From positions 1-64,000 of the forward strand of contig NZ_CM001368.1 in NCBI RefSeq assembly GCF_000177215.2: a DNA stretch of 64,000 nt. The letters run 5' to 3'. The position numbers were made by a program, and so were the translations under genes. The notes under the pieces were generated by a model that did no database searches, was not told where the DNA came from, and saw only the letters and a list, made by a program, of their open reading frames with translations. Origin of the DNA: Solidesulfovibrio carbinoliphilus subsp. oakridgensis. GTDB taxonomy: Bacteria; Desulfobacterota; Desulfovibrionia; Desulfovibrionales; Desulfovibrionaceae. This document shows, piece after piece, positions 21,070-31,000 of the stretch; the stretch's first letter is position 1, and each line of letters opens with the position of its first letter.

Positions 21070-21525
21070 CTAGTGGATGACCACGGTGGAGATGGAGTTC
21101 TTGGGGGACCCGGACACGATCTTGCGGCTGACCGCGAGGTAAATCAAAGTTTTGCGTTTGTCATCGTAAAACCGGGTGACCTGGGTGTCCTTGAAAAGGA
21201 CGGAGGTTCCTTCGGAGAAGACTTTCTTTTTCTTGGGAAACTTTTCGGGCAGCGTGACGGGGCAGGTCTGCTTGCAGTCGAGGGAGAATTCCGACGGGTC
21301 CTCGGCCAGGCCCACCGAGCCCGAGATGCCGCCGGTGCGGGCCTGGCTCATGTAGCAGGTGACGCAGGGCACGTCCGGGTCCTCGAAGCCATTGACGCAG
21401 ACCTTGTGGTTGGCGCCAAGGAGCTTCCACTCGGTGGTGATGCAGTCGATTTCCTCGGCCGCGGCCGGCAGGGCGGCGGCGCAAAGAGCCACGATGGTGC
21501 AGAAAAGGAAAAAAATGGGGCGCAT
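21070..21525 (-). CDS. creA: CreA family periplasmic protein
   Basis: Protein of 151 residues with a signal peptide (about 1-20, ending AAAEE). The body matches CreA: DPDVPCVTCYMSQARTGG (about 49-66), then LGLAEDPSEFS-like, and RFYDDKRKTLIYLAVSRKIVSGSPKN near the C-terminus. E. coli CreA has no firm biochemical function. Four Cys residues, including the CVTC pair, could form disulfides in the periplasm. The start at 21525 gives a normal signal peptide; a longer frame does not. Confidence 0.88.
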   Translation of the reverse strand: MRPIFFLFCTIVALCAAALPAAAEEIDCITTEWKLLGANHKVCVNGFEDPDVPCVTCYMSQARTGGISGSVGLAEDPSEFSLDCKQTCPVTLPEKFPKKKKVFSEGTSVLFKDTQVTRFYDDKRKTLIYLAVSRKIVSGSPKNSISTVVIH

Positions 21526-21742
21526 GCTGTCCTCGCGGTTGGGGTTGGTACGGATATCACCCCATAGACGATACGGCAAAATCGCGGGTTGCGCCAGAAG
21601 GAGCACAGGGTTGCCCGCCACGCGGCGGCCAAAGAGGATTACTGCGACACCGGAAAGTGGAGCGTCGCCGGCACGAGGCGGGCCGGCGGCGGCCCCGCCC
21701 CGCCGAGGGCGCGGTTTGAAGGCGGGCGCGGCAGGCCGGCTA

Positions 21743-22290
21743 GCCGGTACCGGCCATGGGCGGGACAGCGTCCTTGGGGAGGGATTTTCCCTCGTCCTGC
21801 CGGTCGCCGGGCAGGCCCCGGGAGCGCATGCGGGCCGCCTCCTCCAACCGCAGGGCCGCGCCCCGCAGGTGCCGGGTGAGCGGCGTGGAATAGGCCCCGC
21901 AGGAGGCCATGGCTTCGGCCGGCCCGGTGTCCCCGATCTCCAGGAGCAGTTCGCCGAGGAGGGCCCGGTCCACGTTGACGGACAGGGCGAGCAGCGGCGC
22001 TTCGGGGCTCGCGGCCTTCACCTCGCACTCGAAGGGCAGGAGGACCGAGGTGACGAAGTAGTGGTCCGGGTCGTAGGTGTGGACCGCGTCCCCGACGTAG
22101 CCGTGCTTTTGCCCTGGCCGACGATGACGATGCCCGGGCTGTAGACCACGGGCCGGCGGGGGAAGGGGTGGGAATTGCGCACCACCTGCACGTCCGGCAG
22201 CCGGGTCGGGGTGAAGCCGTCCCGGGCGGCCAGTCCGGCCAGGAGGGCGGCCATGCGGCTTTTGGGTCGAAGCAGGTCCGGGTGTTCCAT
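21743..22290 (-). pseudogene. Decayed AraC-type regulator (N-terminal domain, frameshifted)
   Basis: From the ATG at 22290 the frame encodes the start of an AraC_N domain (DGFTPTRLPDVQVVRNSHP, then VVYSPGIVIVGQGK). It then loses frame in a run of four A residues (rc of 22107-22110). One extra A would restore the expected continuation (KHGYVGDAVHTYDPDHYFVTS, then LLALSVNVDRALLGELLLEIGD), which is present in the next frame. Even with the frame restored, the product would be about 183 residues and stop before the two helix-turn-helix motifs. It lies just after the molybdenum hydroxylase operon, which it may once have regulated. A sequencing error could explain the frameshift but not the missing C-terminal half. 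Confidence 0.75.
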
Positions 22291-22322
22291 GGCGGTCGGT
22301 CTCCGGGCGGGCGCACTCGGCC

Positions 22323-22823
22323 TCAGGATGCCCCGTTGCCTGTGACGCCGGCGGCGTCGGGGGCGCCGGACCGTTGCCCGGCCGCGTCCGGGGCCGGATG
22401 TTGCCGCGTCTTGACGATTTCGTCGATGAGGAAAATGTCGGTCAAAAGGGTGCGCACATGGATCGAGGCGTTCAGGTTGTCGATGAGTTGGGACGAGAGT
22501 CGCGGCTGGGCCAGGACCAGTTCCATGGCGGCGAGGGCGCTTGCCGCGTCGCGAGCCAGGACGTCCAGAAAGGCCCGGTACCGGTCGGCCGGTTCGAGGC
22601 CAAGGCCGGCCGCCATGGCGGCGTAGGCCCCGGCCAGTCCGGCGGCGGCCGCGGCGGCCCGGGTCAGCAGTTCGCGCACCCGGGTGCCAGACGGGCTCCC
22701 CTGGTCGTCGAGAACGCCCTGGGCCGCGTAGGCCAGCATGAATTCGTAGCCTTCCTCGATGGCGTCGCACCGGGCCGTGATATCGGCAAGCAGCGTGGTC
22801 ATCAGGTCGTGTCCTGGCATCAT
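22323..22823 (-). CDS. Uncharacterised helical protein of the molybdenum hydroxylase operon
   Basis: Protein of 166 residues with no recognised motif. It is predicted by eye to be almost wholly alpha-helical and Ala/Leu-rich, and has no signal peptide. Its ATG overlaps the stop of the cytochrome b gene (ATGA), so it is translationally coupled to it. By position it could be an assembly or chaperone factor for the enzyme, but this is only inference. Confidence 0.65.
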   Translation of the reverse strand: MMPGHDLMTTLLADITARCDAIEEGYEFMLAYAAQGVLDDQGSPSGTRVRELLTRAAAAAAGLAGAYAAMAAGLGLEPADRYRAFLDVLARDAASALAAMELVLAQPRLSSQLIDNLNASIHVRTLLTDIFLIDEIVKTRQHPAPDAAGQRSGAPDAAGVTGNGAS

Positions 22824-23626
22824 TTGGTCTCCGCCGGCTCGCAGCCCCATTTGGCCGGGTCGTGGTGGGTGAGGACGAACTCCCGGTCCATGGAGCCCGT
22901 GACCATGGCCCGGGCAATGGGCTGCTCGTCGGGCCGGGCCGCGAAGTAGATGTGGACGATGACCAGGGCGACCAGACTGATGCCGGCCAGCCCGTGGAGC
23001 AGGTAGATGCCGCCCCAGGCGGCGTCGCCGAAGAGGTAGGGGTTTCGGGTGAAAAAGGGCGTGCGGATCCGGGAGAGCATGAGGCCGCCGGTTACGACCA
23101 TGGTCAGGCCGACCACGACGATGGCCAGATGGTAGAGCTTGTTGGCCAGCGGGTATTTGCCGGGCCGGGCCGCGACCGGGGCGTCTTCCCCCTGGCCGAA
23201 GCCGGCCAGATCCGCGCCGGTCGGCCAGATGGACCGGAAGTCCATGAAAAAGACGGCGTGGACGATGTGAAAGGCGATGGCGAAAATAAGGAGCAGGCCC
23301 GCGGCGTAGTGGACGCCGACCCAGGGAAAGAGGACCCCGGCCTTGGGCAGGAAGGCCGAGAGCAGGAGTGTCAGCATGCAGGCGGCCATGAACCAGTGGA
23401 AGAGCCGGGCCGGCAGGGAGTGGCGGGGCACCCGGGCCGGAACGCAGGCCGCAAGGGCCGGCGGCGCGGGAGGGGCCGCCGGCCCGGGCTTTTGAAGGGC
23501 TTTCCAGACGGCGTGGACCACCAGGATGCCGAACCCGAGGGCCAGGGCCCACCACAAGAGGTGCCAGGCGGCGTGCAGGGGGACGGGCTGTCCCCACGGG
23601 GTCGTGCCCCACGTGATGCTGTTCAT
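22820..23626 (-). CDS. Di-haem cytochrome b, formate dehydrogenase gamma-like
   Basis: Protein of 268 residues with five hydrophobic segments: about 20-42, 75-95, 105-128, 172-192 and 210-230. His residues in HWFMAACM, HYAAGLLLIFAIAFHIVHAVFF and HGLAGISLVALVIVHIYFAARP fit the FdnI/hydrogenase cytochrome b pattern. A C-terminal soluble tail ends PAKWGCEPAETK. Its start overlaps the FAD subunit stop by 4 bp. Placing a quinone-reactive cytochrome b with a molybdenum hydroxylase implies the enzyme feeds electrons directly into the membrane pool. Confidence 0.88.
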   Translation of the reverse strand: MNSITWGTTPWGQPVPLHAAWHLLWWALALGFGILVVHAVWKALQKPGPAAPPAPPALAACVPARVPRHSLPARLFHWFMAACMLTLLLSAFLPKAGVLFPWVGVHYAAGLLLIFAIAFHIVHAVFFMDFRSIWPTGADLAGFGQGEDAPVAARPGKYPLANKLYHLAIVVVGLTMVVTGGLMLSRIRTPFFTRNPYLFGDAAWGGIYLLHGLAGISLVALVIVHIYFAARPDEQPIARAMVTGSMDREFVLTHHDPAKWGCEPAETK

Positions 23627-24627
23627 GCGTCCTCCCGGCCGGCAACGGCCCGCTTGACCAGGTTTTTGACCAGGGCCACCTTGTAGGCGTTGTGCGCCAG
23701 CGGCACCGCCCCCCGGACGGCCAGATTGCCGGCCGTCTCGCCCGTGACCGCGTCAACGGGCCGGCCGGCCAGGGCCGACTCCACCCGGGGAAGGCGCAGG
23801 GGATGGGCGGCCACGGCCCCGACGGCCAGCCGGGCCCGCTCGATCCGGCCGCCCGTGACGACCAGGGCGGCGGCGATGTTGACCAGGGGAAAATCCCAGA
23901 CCTGCCGGTCCCGGACTTTCTCGAAATAAAACCGGGCCCCGGCCCAGTCCGGCGGAATCCGGATGGCGGTCAAAATCTCGCCCGGGGTGAGGACGGTCAT
24001 GCGGGTGATGTCGTGGGCCGGCCCGATCCAGTAGTCCCGGGCCGGAACCTCGCGGGCGCCCCGGGGGCCGGCCACGACCATGCGGGCGTCCAGGGCGAGG
24101 AGCGCCGGGGCCGTGTCCGAGGGCGAGACGGCCACGCACCGGTCGGCGCCGAAAATGGCGTGTTCGCGGTTCTGGCCGGTCGGGGTGTCGGCGTAGCAGG
24201 TGTTGCCGCCGGCCCGGTAGCAGGTCCAGCCGTTGCGGTAATACCAGCAGCGGGTGTCCTGGGACACGTTGCCGCCGAGGGTGCCCTGGTTTCGGATCTG
24301 GGGCGAGGCGACCAGGCCCGCCGCCCGGGCCAGCAGGCCGAACCGCTCCCTGACCAGCGGATGGTTTTCCACCTCGGTCAGGGTGGTCATGGCCCCGATC
24401 ACGAGATCCGGACCGTCCTCGCGCACACCGCGAAGGGCTTCGATGCGGCCGAGGTCCACCACGGCTTTGGGCCGCTTGGTCCGGTCCTTGAACCACTCCA
24501 GGCTGTCGAGGCCGCCGGCCAGCAGCCAGCCGCCCTGGCCCAGGCGTTCGCCAAGGGCCAGGGCGTCCTCCACGGACCGGGGCTGGTAGAGCTCGAAAGG
24601 CGGCATGACGTCGCGAAGGGTGGCCAT
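23623..24627 (-). CDS. Molybdenum hydroxylase FAD subunit with extra Fe-S motif
   Basis: Protein of 334 residues of the CoxM/XDH FAD-binding family. The FAD motifs are LLAGGLDSLEWFKDR (about 35-49) and QIRNQGTLGGNVSQDT (about 110-125). A cysteine-rich insertion follows: C at RCWYY, WTCYR and NTCYA (about 127-148), as in 4-hydroxybenzoyl-CoA reductase beta and PaoB, where it binds a 4Fe-4S cluster. Lies between the Mo subunit gene and the cytochrome b gene. No signal peptide; presumably exported with the Tat-bearing 2Fe-2S subunit. Confidence 0.9.
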   Translation of the reverse strand: MATLRDVMPPFELYQPRSVEDALALGERLGQGGWLLAGGLDSLEWFKDRTKRPKAVVDLGRIEALRGVREDGPDLVIGAMTTLTEVENHPLVRERFGLLARAAGLVASPQIRNQGTLGGNVSQDTRCWYYRNGWTCYRAGGNTCYADTPTGQNREHAIFGADRCVAVSPSDTAPALLALDARMVVAGPRGAREVPARDYWIGPAHDITRMTVLTPGEILTAIRIPPDWAGARFYFEKVRDRQVWDFPLVNIAAALVVTGGRIERARLAVGAVAAHPLRLPRVESALAGRPVDAVTGETAGNLAVRGAVPLAHNAYKVALVKNLVKRAVAGREDA

Positions 24628-24666
24628 ATCCGTGCTCCTTTGCCGGAGTCCTGCCCCGGCGCGGGG

Positions 24667-27174
24667 TTAAAACGTGGTCGCGAGCCGGTTGTCCGGGCTG
24701 GCCAGGGAATCGAGCGAAGCCAGCACCATGTCGGCCGTGACCGGGGCCCGGCGAAACCGGTCGTCGCCCAGGGCGTCGGACAGGGCGTTTAAGATGGCGG
24801 CGCAGCCGGCGCTGGTCGGCGGTTCGCCGACCCCCCGGGCCCCGATCGGGGTCTCGGGGTCGGGAATGCCAAGGGCCTCCCAGGCCATGCGTTTGGGCAC
24901 ATCGAGAATGGTCGGGGGCTTGGTGTGGTAGAACCGCTTGGCCAGGGGCAGGCCGTAGTGCCGGTCGTAGGCCCATTTCTGGCCGATGGCGTGGCCGATG
25001 CCGAGCATGGACCGGCCGAGGATCTGGCCGCCCAGGGCCCGGGGGTGGACCACCGTGCCGACGTCGGCCACCACCAGGTAGTCGAGGATGGCGTACATGC
25101 CGGTTTCGACGTCCACCTCGACCTCGGCGAAGCTGGCCACATAGGAAAAGCTCTGGCCGTCGCGGGGGAAGGTGTCCTTGGCCACGGCCACGAGCCCTTG
25201 CCCGGCCAGGGTCGCCAGGGAGGCCTTGGTCAGCTTGTGGACGTTTTCCGGGGCCTCGTGGCCGTCGTAGGCCCCGCCGAGGGCGATGGCCTGCCGGGCG
25301 GCCTCGGCAAAGGTCATGGCCACCCCGCCGGACGTGCGGACCACGTTGCCGCCGGCCACGTCGTAGTCCTCGGGCTCGCCGCCGTGGGTCCTGGCCGCGA
25401 TCTCCCGGAGCTTGCGTTTGGCGTCGAGGGCGGCGGCCAGGGCGGCCCGGCTCATGGCGTGGACGGTCTGGCTGCCGCCGGAGACGCAGCTCCAGCCGAG
25501 GTTTTTCCCGGTGTCGCCCCAGACGATCTCGCACCGGTCCCACGGGAGGCCAAGCGCGTCGGCCGCCACCCGCTGCACGTCGGAAAAAGACGCCGTGCCG
25601 AGGTTGCCGACCCCGGTGTGGAAGCGGGCCCTGCCTTCGGGCGTGATGACGAAAAGGCCGTCAAAGCCGACCGTGCCGGCCACGAAACAGCCGAGCGACA
25701 CGCCGATGCCGCGCCGTTTGGGGCCGGCCTGGCCGTCGCTTCGGGCCAGGCGGCCCTGCCAGTCGAAAAGGGCCGCGCCCCGGTCCAGGGCCTGCCGGAC
25801 AAAGGCGCTGGTGGCGTGGGGCCGGTCGCCACCGGTGGGGGATACGCCGACCGGGGCCTTGCCTTCGGGGGCGTTTATGCGCCGCACGGCCACCTGGTCG
25901 AGGCCGAGCTTCCGCGCCGCCTTGGCCAGGACCGGCTCCATGAGGGTGATGCCTTGCAAGCCGCCGGGCGCGGTCTGGGCGGCCCTGGTCGGGGTGTTGG
26001 TCAGGATGGCCAGCCCCCGCCAACGCATGGCCGCCGGCTGGTAAAGAAGCGAGACGATGCGCCCGGAGGCCGAGGCGTCGTTATTTTGCTCGTAGGGGCC
26101 GTTGTCCTGGAGGACGAACATGTCGCAGGCCAGGATGCGGCCGTCTTTTCCAAAGCCGACCTTCATGCGGCCAAGGAGCCCCGGCCGGGCCCGGCCGACG
26201 AAGTGCTCGTCCTCGCGACTGAGGCGCATCATGACCGGGGCCCCGGCCTTTCGGGCCAAAAGCGCCGGAATGATGACCGGGATCGAGGCCGTGATCTTGC
26301 CGCCAAAGCCGCCACCCGTGTATTCGCTGATGAAAACGATCTTCTCGACGTCGACCCCGAGCCAGCGCGAGATGGCCGGCACGGTCTGGATGGTGCTCTG
26401 GGTGCCGGTGTGGATGAAGACCTTGCCGTTTTGCCAATAGGCCAGGGCCGAGCGGGGCTCCAGGGTCTGGTGGCTGACGTTTGGGGTGGCAAAGGATTCG
26501 TCGAGGACGAGGGCCGCGTCCTTGAACCCGGCCGCGAGGTCGCCGTAGGACCACTCGTCGGCCGCCTGGCCCAGGGGCAGCCGGCCTTCCTGCAGTTCCT
26601 CGAAAGCGGCCGCGCTCCATTTGAGCTCGCGCACTTCGAGCGGCGGTGGTCCGTTCGTGTCGCCGGGCTTTGCCGGCGGGCGCATCCAGACGTTGCCGTC
26701 GGTCCGGGCATTGGGGCCGCCGGGGCGCAGGCTGTCCAGGGGATCGATGACAAAGGGCAGGGGCGAAAACTCGATGTCCAGGGCCTCGATGGCGGCGGCG
26801 GCCGCCTGCTCGTCCACCGCGGCCACGGCCAGGACCGGGTCGCCCTGGAAGACCGGCTCCATGGTGAGGGCCTTTTCCCCCCACGGGCTGGCGTGGATGA
26901 CGGCCCCGGTGTCGGTCACGAGGTCGGCCGGCGGCGGCAGGTCGTCGGCCGTGAGGATGGCCCGGACCCCGGGGATGGCCCGGGCCGCGTCGAGGTTCAG
27001 GCGCGTGACCCTGGCATGGGGCATGGGGCTCAAAAGGAGCTTGGCCACCAGCATGCCGTCCACGCGGAAGTCCTCGGCGTATCGGGCCTGCCCGGTCAGT
27101 TTGGCCCGCTGGTCCGGGGTGGTGTAGTTCTGGCCGACGAGGACGGGCGTGAAGGAAACCTGTTCATTGGCCAT
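24667..27174 (-). CDS. Molybdopterin-binding catalytic subunit (xanthine oxidase/aldehyde oxidoreductase family)
   Basis: Protein of 835 residues, normal for the large subunit. N-terminal ald_Xan_dh_C domain about 15-130 (KLTGQARYAEDF), then two molybdopterin domains with TGGGFGGK (about 297-304), the central motif near NTPTRAAQTAPGG and the active-site loop GARGVGEPP with base E784. By family it would hydroxylate aldehydes or heterocycles; the substrate cannot be read from the sequence. The genes follow the order 2Fe-2S, Mo, FAD, cytochrome b, helical protein. Confidence 0.9.
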   Translation of the reverse strand: MANEQVSFTPVLVGQNYTTPDQRAKLTGQARYAEDFRVDGMLVAKLLLSPMPHARVTRLNLDAARAIPGVRAILTADDLPPPADLVTDTGAVIHASPWGEKALTMEPVFQGDPVLAVAAVDEQAAAAAIEALDIEFSPLPFVIDPLDSLRPGGPNARTDGNVWMRPPAKPGDTNGPPPLEVRELKWSAAAFEELQEGRLPLGQAADEWSYGDLAAGFKDAALVLDESFATPNVSHQTLEPRSALAYWQNGKVFIHTGTQSTIQTVPAISRWLGVDVEKIVFISEYTGGGFGGKITASIPVIIPALLARKAGAPVMMRLSREDEHFVGRARPGLLGRMKVGFGKDGRILACDMFVLQDNGPYEQNNDASASGRIVSLLYQPAAMRWRGLAILTNTPTRAAQTAPGGLQGITLMEPVLAKAARKLGLDQVAVRRINAPEGKAPVGVSPTGGDRPHATSAFVRQALDRGAALFDWQGRLARSDGQAGPKRRGIGVSLGCFVAGTVGFDGLFVITPEGRARFHTGVGNLGTASFSDVQRVAADALGLPWDRCEIVWGDTGKNLGWSCVSGGSQTVHAMSRAALAAALDAKRKLREIAARTHGGEPEDYDVAGGNVVRTSGGVAMTFAEAARQAIALGGAYDGHEAPENVHKLTKASLATLAGQGLVAVAKDTFPRDGQSFSYVASFAEVEVDVETGMYAILDYLVVADVGTVVHPRALGGQILGRSMLGIGHAIGQKWAYDRHYGLPLAKRFYHTKPPTILDVPKRMAWEALGIPDPETPIGARGVGEPPTSAGCAAILNALSDALGDDRFRRAPVTADMVLASLDSLASPDNRLATTF

Positions 27175-27179
27175 GGCGG

Positions 27180-27806
27180 CTACCCCCTCCTCATATACTC
27201 GGCCCCGCGCAGGAGGCCGGTCAGGATCTTGTCATAGTCCTGGCAGCGGCAGAGGTTGCCGGAAACGCCGCGGGCCAGTTCCTCCCGGCTGGGATCGGGA
27301 TGGGTTTGCAGGTAGCCGAGGGTGGCCATCAGAAACCCGGGGGCGCAGTAGCCGCACTGGAAGCCCTGTTCGTCGAGGACCCCCTGCTGGAGGGGGTGGA
27401 GCCTGCCGTCCGGGGCGGCCAGACCCTCGATGGTGACGATTTTTTTGTCCCTGACCGAGTGGGTGAGAACCGAGCAGGAATACTGGGGCACGCCGTCGAC
27501 GAGCACGGTGCAGGCCCCGCATTCGGCCCGGTCGCAGCCGATCTTGAGCCCGGTCAGGCCGAGCTTGTTGCGCAGGGTCTGGGCCAGGGTCTCCTGGGGC
27601 AGGACGTCCACCGGCCGCTTCTGGCCGTTGACGGAGAGGGTGAGCAGGCGTTCGACCCCGGCCGGTCCGGCCTTCCCGCCGGCCAGGGCCAGGCCCGGGA
27701 TCAGGTGGCCGGCGGCCGAGACGGCCCCGGCCGCGATCACGCTTTTGATGAATTGCCGCCGGGTCAGGCCCTGGCGCGGCGTGGCGTTGTCCGTGGCATC
27801 CGTCAT
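27180..27806 (-). CDS. Tat-exported 2Fe-2S subunit of the molybdenum hydroxylase
   Basis: Protein of 208 residues. The N-terminus carries a twin-arginine signal, TRRQFIKSVIAAGAVSAAG (about 15-33). The plant-type 2Fe-2S domain has GCDRAECGACTVLVDG and the paired Cys QYSC. The helical 2Fe-2S domain has CGYCAPGF and LCRCQDY. The layout resembles PaoA/YagT, which exports the folded heterotrimer to the periplasm. First gene of the leftward operon and 5 bp upstream of the Mo subunit gene. GAGGTG lies before the ATG. Confidence 0.92.
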   Translation of the reverse strand: MTDATDNATPRQGLTRRQFIKSVIAAGAVSAAGHLIPGLALAGGKAGPAGVERLLTLSVNGQKRPVDVLPQETLAQTLRNKLGLTGLKIGCDRAECGACTVLVDGVPQYSCSVLTHSVRDKKIVTIEGLAAPDGRLHPLQQGVLDEQGFQCGYCAPGFLMATLGYLQTHPDPSREELARGVSGNLCRCQDYDKILTGLLRGAEYMRRG

Positions 27807-28024
27807 CGCGGGCACCTCGCAAGCCTTGGCGAAGCGGGCGTTGCCCTTGGCGCAAGGCGTTTTCCCCCCGCCCTGGCCGATGGTCCGCGAAAGCGGCGGA
27901 AAGCGGGAGGGGCCGCGCCCCTCATACCACGAACCGGGGGCGCGGTCACGATTCTCGCTTTTTACGTGCAATCGAGACGAACGGGTAGCCCGATCCTCCA
28001 AACTTTTTGCCTGATCCTGGCTTT

Positions 28025-31000
28025 TTATTCCGCCAGCCGGCGGGAATCGACCGTGGCCTTGCGCTCGAGCTTGGACCAGCCCATCTCCCGGCCGCGCAGC
28101 GAGGCCAAAAGCGTGCGCAGGGCCACCACGTACATGAGCTGGCGGTAGAAAAACCGTTGGGGCACCAGCCAGGCCAGAAGCCGTTTGTCCTCTCCGCGCT
28201 CCAGGAGAAAGGCGACCAGCCCGGCCAGGATGTCCGCGGCCATGAAGAGGGCATAGTAGAAAAGGACCCGGAATAAGGCGTCCGGGTCCCAGGTGGCCGG
28301 GTGCCACAGCCACAGGACCCAGGACTTGAGGCAGGTGTAGGCCAGCCACAGGTCCATGACGGGCGAGATGATCTGAAAAAAGATCTGGTAGAGCCAGATG
28401 TTGGGCAGTCCGAAAAAGCCGAGCAGGCCGTAGCGGGGGCGAAAAAGCGCGTCCTTGTGCTTCCAGGCCACTTGCAGGGTGCCGAACATCCAGCGGAATC
28501 GCTGGCGCAGGAACCCGCGCATGGTGTCCGGGGCCTCGGTCAGGGCCACGGCCCGGTCCTCGTAGGCGACGGTGTGGCCCATGCGCTGGATGCGGATGGT
28601 CAGGTCCGCGTCCTCGGCCAGGGTCTCGCCGGAAAACCCGCCCGCCGCCTCGACCACCTCCCGGCGCCAGGCCCCGACGGCCCCGGGCACCACGGTCACG
28701 CTGTCAAGGACGGTCAGGGCCCGGCGGTCCAGGTTCTGGCTGGTGACGTATTCGAGGGCCTGGCACCGGGTCAGGAAGTTGATGCGGTTGCCGACCTTGG
28801 CGTTGCCGGCCACGGCCCCGACCTTGGGATCACGAAACCAGTCGGCCAGGCGCAGGATGGTGTCCCGGGCGAAGACCGTGTCGGCGTCGAGGGTCACCAC
28901 GATGTCGGCCCTGGTCAGGGCGATGCCGTGGTTGAGCGCCGCCGGCTTGCCGCCATTGGGCTTGGTCACGATGGTGACGAGCTTTTCCCCGGCAAGGGCC
29001 TCGCAAAGCACCCGGTAGGTGGCGTCGGTCGAGCCGTCGTCCACCACGATGATCTCGAAGGTGGCCGGGTGCTGGCAGGCGAGCAGCGACTGCACGGTCT
29101 GGAGCACGACCTTTTCCTCGTTGTAGGCCGGGACCACCACCGCCACCGACAGGTCCGGGGCCGGGCCGGAAACCGGCCGCCGCCGGCCCCGGACCTTTTC
29201 GAAGACCGCCAGGACCGCCAGGATCAAAAGCCGGCCGAGGCCAAGGATGGTACCGGTGACAAACAGGTACTGGAGCCCGGCCGACCAGGCGAAAAGGAGA
29301 AAGAACCCGACCCGGTTGCCAAGGGCCACCAGCGGGTTCTCGCCCCGGACCTCGGGCATGATGGTATCCCGGGTCTGGCCGAGAAGCTCGGACACCGTGG
29401 CGAACCGGTAGCCCTTTTCCCGCAAGGTTTCGATGATCCTGGGCAGGGCGGCCAAGGTCTGGGACCGGTCGCCGCCCGAGTCGTGGAGCAGGACCACGTT
29501 GCCCTCGCCGGTCTCGGCCTGGCGCACGGCCTCCTCCACGATGGCGTCCACGCCCGGCTGCTTCCAGTCCGAGGGATCGATGCGCATGCCGACAAAGACG
29601 TAGCCCTGCTTGCCGAGGATCTCCAGGGGCCGGACCTGGTCCTGGGTTTCCGGTTCGCTGTCCTCGCCGTAGGGCGAGCGGAAAAGGTGGGTCTGGCGGC
29701 CGAGCACGCTTTCGAGGAGGCGCTGGGTGGCCGAGACTTCGAGGTTCAGCTGGGTGGCCGAGACGTCGGCGATGTTGGGGTGGGTGTAGGTGTGGTTGCC
29801 GATGTCGTGGCCCTCGGCATAGGTGCGCCGCAGCAACTCCGGATTTTTTTCCCCGTTGCCGCCGATGATGAAGAAGGTGGCCTTGACGTCCTGCTCTTTG
29901 AGGATGTCGAGGACCCGGGGGGTGAACTTCGGGTCCGGGCCGTCGTCGAAAGTCAGGGCCACGGTTTTGGGCGTAAACCCGTGGCGCTCGATGACGTAGG
30001 GCGAGGGATAGACCTCGAAGTTCTCGCCGGACACCAGTCCGGTCTTGTCGTTGAAGGCCACGGTCCGGCGGCCGACGCGCGGCGTCTGGGCGATGCGCAG
30101 GATCTCGCCCTGGCCCTCGTAGTCCAGGTCGTAGTCGAACCGGATCTCCGCGAGCCGCTTGGCGGTTTCGGCCCCAAGCCGCCAGTCCACGCCGAAAAAG
30201 GTCCAGATGGACGGGTCCTCGCCGCCGAGCCGCCACAGGGCGAAGCCGGCCGGCATGAGCGGCATGGCCGAGACCATGCCGTTTAAGACCGTGGTCGCGT
30301 CCATGAGCCAGACGTCGTGGGTGACGTCCTTTTCGTCCTGGTAGTCGAAATGGGGATTGAGCGACACGGGATCGAGGGTGATTGCGGCCTCGGATTCCTT
30401 GGCCGTGAGGATCGCCTCCTCGAACGTCGCCTCTTCGGCCGGTTTCCCTTTGGGCCAGTCGTAGGCGTAGCTGCCAAGGGCCACCACCAGCTTTTGGGCC
30501 GGGATTTCGGCCGCCCGGGCGCGCAGGGCCTTGAGGTACCAGGGCAGGCTGGCGATGGGGCCGGCTTTGCCCGCGGCCCAGTGCTCGTCGTAGGCCATGA
30601 CGATCACCTGGTCGACCTGCGCGGCAATGGCCTTGTAGGGAAAGGCCGGGTCCTCGGCCGGGACGTTGATCGACACGGCCAGGCCCTTGGCATGGAAGGC
30701 GGCCGCAAGCTCGGTGACGAACCGCAGGAAGTTTTTCTGGCCGGCCGGCGGAATGTCCTCGAAATCGAGGCTCAGGCCCGCAAAGCCGTTTTTCTCCACA
30801 TAGTCGAGCAGGGCGGCCACGACCCGGGCCCGGGCGTCGTTTTTGGCCGCCATGCGGGCCACCTGGTCGCCGTGCCAGGCCATGTCCGTAAAGTTGTTGA
30901 CCAGCGGCATGACCGGCAGGCCGGGCCGTCGGTCGCGGATGAAGGCCAGGGCTTCCCGGGTCTTGTCCGGGCTGTCCTCGCGGATGGTGCCGTCGCCGTC

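Noticed and set aside
24925-27237. 770-codon open frame opposite the molybdopterin subunit gene
   Set aside because: Antisense shadow; the sense strand encodes a full-length family member.
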